A DNA stretch of 64,000 bases, from positions 31,610,122 through 31,674,121 of the forward strand of contig CM038470.1 in assembly GCA_021464415.1 (NCBI GenBank), written 5' to 3'. Source of the stretch: Lonicera japonica (Eukaryota > Streptophyta > Magnoliopsida > Dipsacales > Caprifoliaceae). The first letter of the stretch is position 1. Each line of letters starts with the position of its first letter. Positions 47,234-58,900 of the stretch are shown here, piece by piece. Under the pieces are notes generated by a model, which saw only the letters and a program-made list of their open reading frames with translations, made no database searches and was not told the origin of the DNA. The position numbers were made by a program, and so were the translations under genes.

Positions 47234-48578
47234 GAAAAATTTATCACTATTCACTTTTTTTCCTACGAGTTTTTTTTTCTTCTATCATCTTTTTTCTAGT
47301 ATTTTTGATAAAAATAAAATTGATCTTCTAATATCTTTGATGCAGTGAATTAAGACATATTTATATAGTATATGACTTATTTATTATTTTGTTAATTAAT
47401 TAGTTAACTTCAACGGCTCCTCTGAGCCTTTGCAATCTAACCTAACTTATTACTCCATATCGCTCACATGTACGTTTTAGAGAAAGAGAGAGAGAGAGAG
47501 AGAGAGAGTTTACGTATGTATAAAAAAAAGTTAATAAAGAAAAAATAGCATAAGGGCTTTTTTGGTCTTTTCTTTAATTATAATTAATGTTTAAATTTTC
47601 ATATATATTATAAAAGAATTAATTTAATTTTTGTTTTATTTATAAATGTGCTGAAAATAACTAATAAATTTTTCAAAATGCTTAAAAAATAAAGGATGAT
47701 CTAAATTTAATTGGAAACAGAGCAAATATTTCAAATTTTTTTTGTATATCAAACATACTACTATATATATATGGATCAACTTTCGATCTTTTAATATTTT
47801 TGATGTAGTAAATCTACAACTAATATTTACTTATTTGGTAAAAATAAAATTTGTAGACAAATTTAAAATATGAATAATAACTATTTAAGAGTAATCAATA
47901 ATAAAAGATTATATGAAATACCATATAATTGTTAAAACTATATTTATTATAATTAATATTCTGTGTCTTCAGATGTACTATTTAGACGAAATTTTTAATG
48001 AAATTTATGAAGAACAATGTAATTTTTGTTTAATATGTCTTATATTAATGAAAAAATTAATATTATTTAATATTTTTACTTTTAACAACAAAACTTTATC
48101 TTTTGATGTGGTAAAAAAAAAGTATTATGTGAACTTGAGACCTCCCCTTTATAAGGAGACTTTACCACCAAACTAATCCACTAGGTGGAACCCTACAGGC
48201 TTATTAAAGATCTCAATTCTTTATTTGTTTATTTGGACCCACGATTAATAACTTCTTTGTAATTATTGTAATTATTGAATAAAATTCTTGCATACGCCTT
48301 CGACAAGCTCTCACCCATTTTAAATATTCTATTAGGTTTGGTATGATAGTCAAACATCTTGCTGACAAATCCTTCCTTGCTGACAAAATGCTAGTCAAAC
48401 ATGGAAAATTGTATGATTAATGAGTAATGAATTTGTTAATACAAATAATTAAATGATTAGGTAATTATTTAGGGATGTCACAATCTTCGAATCCTTAATT
48501 AATCACTAAGAAACACTCACAAAGTAATATTCCTAAAAAATATTCCCCAAGTTGAACAACGACTCCCTGGTATGCTAA
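47234..48578. other. AT-rich intergenic sequence with a (GA)n microsatellite
   Basis: A (GA)n tract lies at about 47482-47507. The frame at 47913-48176 is A/T-driven. No gene seen. Confidence 0.5.
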
Positions 48579-48587
48579 TATTATTTA

Positions 48588-49188
48588 GGGACAATTAAAA
48601 AAAAAAGTCTTATTAGAGAAAGATTTTCACACTAAAGTCAAGAAATAATTTTTTTTGTAAATAAAGGGCCTATTTTTTTATTTTATTGATAATATGACAT
48701 GTGCCTTTTTTTTATTGTAAAATGATATCTCAACTCTTAAAATAAACTAAAAAATACCAATATGCATTAAAATATGGACTGCAATATGAACTTTGCAGTC
48801 TATATTTCACTGCAATATGAACTTTGCACTCCATATTTCACTACAATGTGAACTTTGCAGTCGATATTTTTTGTGCAAAGTTCATATTGCAGTCCATATT
48901 TTACTGCAATGTGAACTTTGTAGTCCATTACTTTAGTGCAAAGTTCATATTGCAGTTCATATTTTTGTGCAAATTTCATAAAGAGGGGTAATTTAGGTAA
49001 TACATAACATGTTTTTATTAATTAAATGATATTTAAATTTATTTAAATACATTCATTTAAAATATAAAACAAAATAGGCCTCTTACACTAATTAACAATT
49101 AAAAATAGGCCCTTCATTCAAAAAAATATTATTCATTGGATTTTTTGGAAAAATTAATGTGTAATAAGCCCTTCTACCTAATTTCTAG
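48588..49188. mobile_element. MULE-type MITE (family M), second copy, inverted
   Basis: Starts GGGACAATTAAAAAA, ends CCTAATTTCTAG. Perfect 9-bp TSD TATTATTTA at 48579-48587 and 49189-49197. It is the reverse complement of 32897-33514, including the internal GCAAAGTTCATATTGCAGTC-type ~30-bp units (48770-48970). Confidence 0.93.
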
Positions 49189-49405
49189 TATTATTTATTT
49201 ATTTAATATATATTGAGTGGGAAATAATTTTAAGATTTTTTATTGTAATTTTTTTTTTGGAAATGAAAATGATAAACATCTCGAATCAATGTGCATTATA
49301 GATTTATTCAATATATTGCCTCCATGTATGCTATTGAACCGTATAAAATATTTGATAACTAATTAATAAGGGAGTAACAGATCAAAAAGTAATAGACATC
49401 TCTAA

Positions 49406-49798
49406 GGCCTCGTTTGGTTCACGGAAAGGAAATTAGTTCCCCTATCTTTCCCATGGAGGTGAGAAAGTAAATTTCCTGTCAAATTTCCTTTCTTGTGTTT
49501 GGTAAACCATAGAAAGTATTTAGGTAAGAGTATTATTGTCTAAAACTTGTGTAATAAATGCTTGGAAATCACATGGGAAAATCAATCCCATGTGTTTTGG
49601 GAGGAATGGTTTTACCCCCTACTTTCCCCTCTTTTAAATTTAAATTTAATTATTTTCTCGGGAAAGCCCTATTTGCAATTTTTCCGGTTCATCAATTTGT
49701 GCTTATTCTCTTTCCAAACATTCCTTCAAGAAAATGTCTTTCTTTCTTTTAATGACTTTCCTTTCCCGAGTACTAAAATCCGTGAACCAAACGAGGCC
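49406..49798. mobile_element. PIF/Harbinger-type MITE
   Basis: Near-perfect inverted ends GGCCTCGTTTGGTTCACGGA and TCCGTGAACCAAACGAGGCC bound 393 bp. Flanks are TAA (left) and AAA (right), a slightly decayed 3-bp target. Frames at 49547-49807 are element sequence. Confidence 0.8.
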
Positions 49799-51234
49799 AA
49801 AAAGTAACACAAGATGTTTTATTATCACAAACTACTTAGGGTTTGATTTTGCCCTATATAGAATCTATTCATTCATCCACACGCGTAGAAGAGCTAGTAC
49901 CATAGTAGCTAGTAAAATTGAAAATATTTGGAACTAACAATTTGTACTAAAATTATTTAAACACCGTTTCCTGCTAGAATATTGTTTAGAACGTTCTAGT
50001 TGTGAATACAATGCGATGCGTTCGGCTTCGTTAGAGTGAAGTGATGAAAAACACTCTAGAAAATAAATCTAGACAATTGCCTTAGATTTCTCTTATTTGT
50101 TTTTTTTTCCTTCGAGAGACTCATTCGACTAAAAATTAACTATGAAAATCCAATTTTAATCAATGTTTCAAATTTAATACTCTACCACTTTACAAGAGTC
50201 CGATATACAAAAGTGTAATACTCGCCACCCCAAACTTTTAAAAATAGATTAGATATAGTAGTAATTTTGTATTTATAAAAAAAATATAAAAGCTCGTCCC
50301 TCAAATTATTTTGAAAAGATTAAGTAGTCAAATTGTTTTGAAAAGATTAAATAAGTCAATGTGTTTAATGTAAAAAAAATCATATGTATATATATATGTG
50401 TGTGTATTTTTGTAATTGTATATATATTCATAATTTTGCGTTAACTTGTTTTATTATTTGATGGTAATTTAAAATTTTTGTAATAATTATTTCTTACTTT
50501 CATTCTCGTCCCCCCAAACCAACTCCGTCCCTCACCATGATTTATCAATTTCTCTATTCTTTTTTCATTTTCGCTTTCTATTTGTACTAGCATAAATGTA
50601 TGATTCAATTTCATTTTGACTCCAACTTTTAATACAATTTTTGTTACACTATTAGGGCAGCAAACTCAACCCAATATTTTCATCCGCCATTAGTGGTTGG
50701 TCGGTCGCTATACTTTAGAATAAATGGTGTTACTACGTGACATCAAGCGGTCGATTGAGCTGAATGAATGAAGCCTCCCTTTTCAACTACTATTATGATT
50801 ATTTTTATATTATATATATATATATATATAATTTATATTATTTATATTTGGTATGAACGGTCTGTTTATGAATCGACCCTTAACTTTGAGAATAAATTTC
50901 GGTTGTCAAAATATTAAAAATTATTTACTTTTTAACGATGAAAATTTATCACTAAATTAAGATGCAAGCCCTATACAAAAGATCTCGCTGTATATATACA
51001 CAAATACATATTTATGCGCCCAATTTAAAAAAATAAAAATAAATAAATAAATAAATTAGATCTTTATACTTTTAACTAAAAAACCGACTTTCCTTTCAAA
51101 AAAATAATGATTAAAGTTTTTGATGAAATTTTGTGAAAAGAATGAACTTCCTTCTTTACCCCATCAAAAGGGAAAATACGAAACAAGTCTTTCTAGAAAC
51201 CATCTTATATGTTGTGTACTAGAAAAGTTTAAGT
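49799..51234. other. AT-rich intergenic sequence
   Basis: A TA microsatellite lies at about 50810-50830. No gene seen. Confidence 0.5.
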
Positions 51235-51575
51235 TTTGTTTTTGTGTCCTCCAAGTACCAATTGTATTAATATGGTCTCTAAACTGTTTTTTTTAGTCCA
51301 TTTAAACCTTAAAACTTGCATTTGAGCTGAATGGTGTTACTTTGCGCATCTTATGACTTAAAGCAGTCGACTGATACAACGGCAGTCACACATCGCAAGT
51401 GAGAATTAGTCGAGGTGTGCAAAAACTGGTCCAGATACTCCATGGGTAACCCTCAAACCAAAAAAAATATAAAAATAAATTGAGGATTAAATTAGCTCAA
51501 AGGAAACAGTTTAAGGGTATGAAATTGGCGCAACTGATACTTGAAGGTTCAATTGACAAAGAAGCAATAATGTAG
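51235..51575. mobile_element. Probable small MULE-like TIR element
   Basis: TGTCCTCCAAGTACCAATTG ... CTAAACTGTTT on the left is mirrored by AAACAGTTTAAGGGT ... CTTGAAGGTTCAATTGACAAA on the right. Ends and TSD are not precise. Confidence 0.5.
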
Positions 51576-52915
51576 GGACGAATGAAGTAATTATTAACTC
51601 ATAAATATGGAAGTTGCAGGAAGTCGTTATCACTTATCAGGTTCCATCATCCACCTAAACCCAAAAAGTTCTCTATATGTTATTCCATTTTCTATTCTAA
51701 AATCTTTCGTGTGACCTCAGCCTACTAATGGGTGTTATATATATATATATATATGTATATTATTTATATATATTATTTGAAGTTTAAATTGTTATATACA
51801 TGTCTAGTAGGACCCTCTATGCAGCAGTAAATAAATGAAATTTTTGACAAAATTTAGTGGAGATCAAATGTTCATTTTCCATTTTAGAAATCTTTATTGT
51901 CACATCACCAATGCATAAATTAAATTTTTTGATGAAATTTCGTAGATAATCAATGTACAAACGAAAGTTATTCTTTTTCTTAAAGTGAAGCCGGTTTTTT
52001 ATTAGAAAGGCCTATGTATGTAGGATATGTTTTTAGTATATCAGGCAAGAATGGAATCAGCAATTATCATTTTGCATTAATTTTCGGCCATTGATGATGC
52101 AGTATACAGTATACTGCCGGTAAATTTTGGTTACTTGTGTCAGAATAGGCCAAACATATTACAAGTAGAATCTTAAACAACATTGGCAATAGATTCCATT
52201 AGGTTATGTTATTTTTTAATATGCTGACAACTGTTTGATAAAATGTCAGACTGAAAAGAAATACGCGTATCTAGCCGTATAATCTTAGTACATGAGATCT
52301 ATTCTTCTTTATCATATACTGTCAGGCTTGAACTTTGAATGGTTAAGCACTACTTAAGCTTCTTGCCTTGCTGGTCTTAGTAATCTTCATGCTTCAGACC
52401 TTTTCGCCCTGTGTATTTTTTGTTAGTGAAATAAAGCAAAACTCACCATATTTAGTTGATTGAGCTGAAAAAAATTACGGAATGAGAAGAACTTTCTCTT
52501 CATAGTGTAGATTATGTTTGAAACTATGTACAATTCGAGTTTGTGATTACTAACTATACAAGCAATTGTCTTTTGTTTGCAAATTGAGTTTGGTTCATAA
52601 TTGAGGTTTTCAGATTCTTTGATCAAGAGTTTGTGGATTGTTTTTTGGGTTACCTTTGTGTTCTTATTGGCTTATAGTAGTGGTGAGTTTGATAATTTGG
52701 TCAATTACATAAAGGGTCCTATTTGTTGTGGGTGAGTTTCTTTCTCTCCCTTGTTTTCTTTCTCATTTCCTCTATTGATTATTATGGTCAATGATGGAAA
52801 CAAGGGGAAATGCGTTGATAATCCATTTCTAAAACCGGGTACTAGTCAGCAGAATTTCAGTTCGTCTCAGTCTCAAGGAGCTCAGAGGGGTGAAAAAGGA
52901 AAGAATTTCATGGAA
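51576..52915 (+). other. Upstream region and possible leader of CYCLOPS
   Basis: An open frame runs in phase from ATG 52784 into the CYCLOPS frame, so a 44-residue N-terminal extension (MVNDGNKGK...) is possible. A TA run lies at 51739-51755. No other gene seen. Confidence 0.4.
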
Positions 52916-55900
52916 ATGGAGGGAAGAGGCTACTCGGACTTTTTCAGAAACACAAGCGAGGAGTTGTTTATGAAAACCTTGATGGAGGGCTCGATTGGAA
53001 TGCCGATGCAAAACATGGAGATGTTGGGTTTCAAGAATCTTTCTCAAAATTTCCGTGCAGATAGCGAAGAACTCTTTAAGAGCTGGCTCACAAATGGAGA
53101 GGCAAGCACTTGTACTCTCTATCCTCTTTATTGGATTTTACATTTAATCTATGATCGAGTCTCATACTATAAGGTGTTAAAAGTGTGAATTAAACAAGCT
53201 GGTCTTTTATCAGATTACAGTGTGGAAACTGGAGACTAATTTTATTTTACTTAATGCATTTATTGCGTTTCTTTTGTTGACTTCTAGAGTTCTAGTTTCT
53301 TGATGGCAATTAAACTGCATCAACCCTAATGCATCCTGGTATTAATGAGGTTCTCAAGTAAATAATGAGGTTCTTAAGCACATATGATAACCAGCTTTGT
53401 GTTTTCTTTCTCGAAGGTGTTTAGAGGCATGGTTTATGATGTTCTTTTGCTTGTTTATTTTCTAGATTTTCTTATTTTATTCTAAATCAAAGACATATAA
53501 AGCTTCAAAAGAATACTCGTTGAATATTGGAATTTCTCTGTAGTACTAGTCCAATTTTATCACTGAGAACAAGTGGGCAATGCATTACCAGTCAATCTTA
53601 TAACTCACTGATACGTTAGTGACTCGTTGAAATAAAGTTGAGTAATTGGCCTAGTGCATAATCAAACATTTCAAACAAAATTTCATAATCAGTAAAAGTG
53701 ACAAAAAAAACCTGTCTTTGGTGTTACTTAGTTGGTGATTTTTTTTTCCTCAGAAAACATTTATTTTATTATCTTTTGACATTCATGTATGTATCTAATA
53801 CATGTTTCCACTTTTACCCTTCCTTAATTTTTGCTTATCTGAATTGATTCATTTTTCTTCACAGAATCAAGGCTGCAATTCAACAGCCATAGCTCATCAT
53901 CGTACTCGACAAACATCACAAAGGTTAGTTGGATCGAAATGTAGTTCATACTAACTGATATAAGACCTTTCTTTCTTTCCTTTTTCCCTGTAATTTCGAC
54001 AAGAACAGCTTAAGGATAGGCCATTGTGTTTGCCAGTGGATTCTTTTTATTTTCATCTTCATCTTCAGAGTTTACAGTTTGTTTGAAGGAAGAACCACTA
54101 AAATATGAAGCTCTTTGTGGTTTTAATTTACTAAAATAAATAGGGTCAATGACTCAAATACTCAATAATAATAAATAATGATGTTTCTTGATTGTAACAA
54201 AATTATATTTTTAACTATTTTCTAGATATTGTCCAAGTTATGAGTCTTGCTCGACAAATTTTGATTAGTTTAAATAAGGTTCAAATTTTCTGTCCTGTAA
54301 TCTTTCCACGTAGAACTCTTCATAAATGTACAAGTTCGTAGATATCATAACAGACCCGTTGAGTAGGCTACCCCTATGCTTTGCCGGAGCATGGCATTGT
54401 TTTGAAAAGTGTACCATTTGCTTTTGTAGTTGTACATTGCTTTGGTAGTAAGCCATTTACTCAGACAATAAAGCCACCCTTTGATTATTCAAATATAAAT
54501 AATATTTTCTGGATCACATATATGGTTGTAAAATATAAATACTGTCCCAAAAAAAGCACGCTTGCTTTTAAAAGTAAGTGAAGCATGCCCAGCCCAATAA
54601 ATTTGGCTTGTAAATCTAGATTTTCTGATGATAGCATGTTTTCTTTTCACATGCCTGTGTGAACTGGATGTAAGACCTCTTGTTTTATCAAAAATATGTT
54701 AATCTAATTATACTTTGTACATATATAAATTTCTATGTTAAATGCAGGATATCCACTGAACTAGCTACTATGTCTAACCAGCAACAGGGGAGTTTACTAA
54801 ACAGAAAAAGAAGCAACGAGAATTTATTCCAACAAAATACTCCTGTGGCCGATGAATCCTTAAGGGACCATACTCAACATTCAACCAGGTAATCCTTTTT
54901 ACTCATTGATATATATATATATACCTACCTTGAATGACGGCAATTTAGACAACATGGTCGTTAGAGGTTTCAATTAATGTTTTAGGTCATGTTTGATAAA
55001 AAAGTTGGAAAATGATTGAAAACAATACTAGTTTTTGTGATAAGTTAGAGCGAGTGATTTAATGAAATGTTCTATTAGTGTTTGCATTTCCATGGAAAAA
55101 TATTTTTTTGGTCGTGGGTAAGGATAATTTTCCATGGAAAATAAGGAAAAGAAGAACATCTCACCAAATCGCTCATGTTTTCTTCCAACTTCTCAGAAAA
55201 TGTGGTATTGTTTTCAATCATTTTCCAACTTTTTGTCAAACTAACCCTAAGTGCATGAACTATTTCTTTCCTTATTTGCTCTCCTCGAGTCCTTTAAAGA
55301 ATCAAACTTTAACTCCACAAATCCTCACTAAAACTTTGTGGGTATGGGCCCATCTTATTGCACAATTGTTCCTTATTACATGTTATTTTAATTCTAACAT
55401 ATTCAATGCTGGATTATAATGTGGATAATGATTCTTGGTGGATTTTTTATTTCCATCAGGAATGTGGCTGAAAGAGGGTTGCAGGCTAGTAACTTGTACT
55501 TGGCTAAGGTTTGTTCATATTGAGATCATGAAGAGCTAGACAACGGTTCAATTAGACAATTTAGGTTCCGTTTGATAAATAGTTGGAAAATGGTTGAACA
55601 CACTTACAAGTTTTATGAGAAGTTGAAAAAAGAGATGAACTGATTTGGTAAGATGTTCTCCCTCTTTTTCCTCTTTTTTCGTGGAAAATTTTTCTTATCC
55701 ATTCCCCAAATAATTGGATTCCACAGAAAAAATGAAAAACTAATAAAACATCTCACCAAATCACTCGTTTCTTTTCTAACTTCTCATAAATATTAGCAAT
55801 GTTTTTAGTCATTTTCTCCAGTTTTTATTTTATTAATCATTTCACACCCTTAGTTTATTCTCATTCCTCCTGTTGTATACAGGCATGGTTCAATAGTTCT

Positions 55901-58900
55901 CAACCCATGACGAGAAGTCGTTCCTCTGAGTTAAGGTATCCACATTTTTCAAAACTGTTGAAATAATATCAGAACATTTGTTACTTTTCGACTTTTAAAC
56001 AACATCACATAGGGACAGAGCTAGGATTTGGCCTTTGGTGAGGGTAAGGGGTGTGAAAATATATGCAGTCTTGTAGTAGAAGAAAAAAGTGGATTTCTGT
56101 GTGTGAAATTTGTTTCTGCTCCCAAATCTCCATTGAAGATTCATATTTCACACTGATACTTTCAGTACACATAATTGCATTCTTTTTGACAAATTTATTT
56201 GGTCTTAAAACATTTCGCCATTGAATGTGACTTAGACCGGCGAATATCAGTTTTGCTCCCAACATTTGCCACTGAAAGACACTTTTCCTTTGGTAATGAA
56301 TTTTAATATTAGATATTTGGCTACTGATAGTATAACTTTTATCATCACCGGATCTATCACATATTGCCCCTCCTAATCAACTTAGTTTTAGGAACCATCT
56401 CACCCAAAAGCTTAAGTTGTTAGGTAATGAGCCAACAATGTATATTGTGCTCTTCAACACTCCCCTTTGCGTGCGACACAAACCAAACCAAAGGTGCACA
56501 AACACAAAGGGGAAACAATTGCAACGGGAGGATTCAAACTCAAGACCTTGCGGACTCTGAGCTCTGATACCATGTTAGGAACCTTCTCACCCAAAAGCTT
56601 AAGCTGTTAGTTAGTGTGCCAACAATGTATATTGTGCTCTTCAACACTTAGTGATATGATCCGGTCTAGCTTCAATTTCTATTCAACCATGGTGGTTTGT
56701 GGCGTTCTAAATGATGATCCGCACATGATGAATCACAAGGATAGAGCATGGAAATTCAAATGGAATTTTATAGAATTTCACATGCTTGAAGCAAGGAGCT
56801 TAAATGATAATCATACATTTAATGGAGTTCCTAAGGACTGGGCGTGGAAGTTCAAGAGGATAAAACGGCAAGGAGTCCCATTGGAATAATCTAGAAGATA
56901 TTAATTTAAATTGTTTTTAAATTAATAGGGCTTCTTGAGTCTCATTATTCAATTAGGAATTAGAATTAGTAGTTTCCTTTTTGAATATTTTCCTTATTGT
57001 CTTATTATTAATTTCCTTATTGTGTTAGGATTATTCTAGAAGTTATTTTCCTTTTCTAAGTAGGAATTAGTTTCCTTTTTGAATTAGGATTCTAGTTTTG
57101 TTTCTCCTATTTAAAGGAGGCACATTATTGTTTTATTAATTAAGTTTTGATGATTAATTAAATTGAGAGCTTTCTCTTTGTGTTCTTTAAGAGCATGTTG
57201 AACATGTTGAATTGAGTAAATTCAATTGTTCTTGACTTATCAATCTAGCAATCACACTAGATTGTGGCGTCATTCATTATACCGAGGTTCGCGCTTCTTT
57301 AAGCGTTGGGTTGAGGTTTCCGCCTTCCATCTTTCGACGTATTCCAAGGTTCTTGCTACGTTTGTAGTTCAAGGGTTGAGGATCCATTAGCCTGGCTAGG
57401 AAAGTGACGCGATCCCGGATCGTCTTTTCTAGCCAGGCTAATGGATCCTCAACCCTTGATACAAACGTAGCAAGAACCTTGGAATACGTCGAAAGATGGA
57501 AGGCGGAAACCTCAACCCAACGCTTAAAGAAGCGCGAACCTCGGTATAATGAATGACGCCACAATCTAGTGTGATTGCTAGATTGATAAGTCAAGAACAA
57601 TTGAATTTACTCAATTCAACATGTTCAACATGCTCTTAAAGAACACAAAGAGAAAGCTCTCAATTTAATTAATCATCAAAACTTAATTAATAAAACAATA
57701 ATGTGCCTCCTTTAAATAAGAGTAAACAAAGCCTTAATCCTAATTCAAAAAGGAAACTATTTCCTACATAGCAAAGGAAAATAATAACTCCTAGAATATT
57801 CCTAATGCAATAAGGAAATTAATAATAAATAACAAGGAAACTTATTCAAAAAGGAAACTACTAATCTAATTCCTAATTGAATAATAAAACAAGACGACTA
57901 AAATAAACTCCTAAATAATTAAGGAAATAATATAGAAGTCTTGAATTTCTATGGAATTCTTTTTGAATTTCCATGCTCTATCCTTGTAATTCATCAGGTA
58001 TGGATCATCATTTAGAATGCCACAAACCACCATGGTTGAATAGAAATTGAAGCTAGACCGGATCATATCAGAAAGACGATCCGGGTTCGCGTCACTTAGA
58101 AGATGATTTTTTCCCCCCTTAATTTTCTGTTTTAAGTCACATATTAATGCATTTTTGTATTAAGTATTATTTCCTCAGAAAATTGGATATATGTATACCT
58201 TGTTTACAGGAGGAGATACACAGCAATGCAAAACTCTCAGTCGTCACTGGGTCCCACGCACATCGCACCCGAACCCGCTGTCAGCAATTTGAAACATGAA
58301 TTTACAAACCCGGATGGATCAATCTATGATATCCCTAACCAATTCAATACATTTATGTCTCCATCCAATTCATCTTCTTCTACTTTCAACAACCCTCAAG
58401 TGGGTCCCATAGATAAAGTTTCTTCTGTAGTAAGCATGCTTAAGGGTACCCTAGAACGCAAGAAATTGAATAGCCACATTGAAAAAGAAGGCAGTTGAAG
58501 ATAGTTCATTGGGATATTATAATGCTCAAGAAGTCATTGGTAATTCTATTATGAACCAAGGACAAGGTAACCATATCTATGAATCACAAGGAACTTTTCA
58601 AGATTTATTGACTGTTCAAGTTAAAGATCATGGTGTTATACAAGTAGTTGATGGATCCGTAAATATTGACTTAGAAGGTTTTATGGCTACTACAAATGTG
58701 ATCCAAATGAATAATAATTTCTCAAGAGAGCCCTCTCAAAGTGAATCTTCGGCTGCTGCACATGTTGTCTCCACGGGTTTCGATGTGTGTGATGGGCCCA
58801 GCAACTCAGGTCAGACTCTGAGCATTTGTGAGAGCTCGAGGAAACAAGTTGGAAATGAAAAGAGTTCAGAAAATGGATCCAGAGCCAAAGGTATGTGTAA

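Noticed and set aside
49547..49937. Three overlapping frames near 49.6 kb as small genes
   Set aside because: They lie inside or run out of the Harbinger-type MITE at 49406-49798.
52784..52915. ATG at 52784 as the CYCLOPS start
   Set aside because: It is in frame and possible, but the family starts at MEGRG and only the start at 52916 places the conserved serine at residue 50. Kept as an alternative in the annotation.
56614..56889. 91-residue open frame in CYCLOPS intron 5 as a gene
   Set aside because: It spans a miniature LTR element end and a palindrome arm and is repeated in degraded form in the other arm.
57277..57600. 107-residue minus-strand frame as a gene
   Set aside because: It runs through the centre of the palindrome, so both halves are inverted copies of the same sequence.
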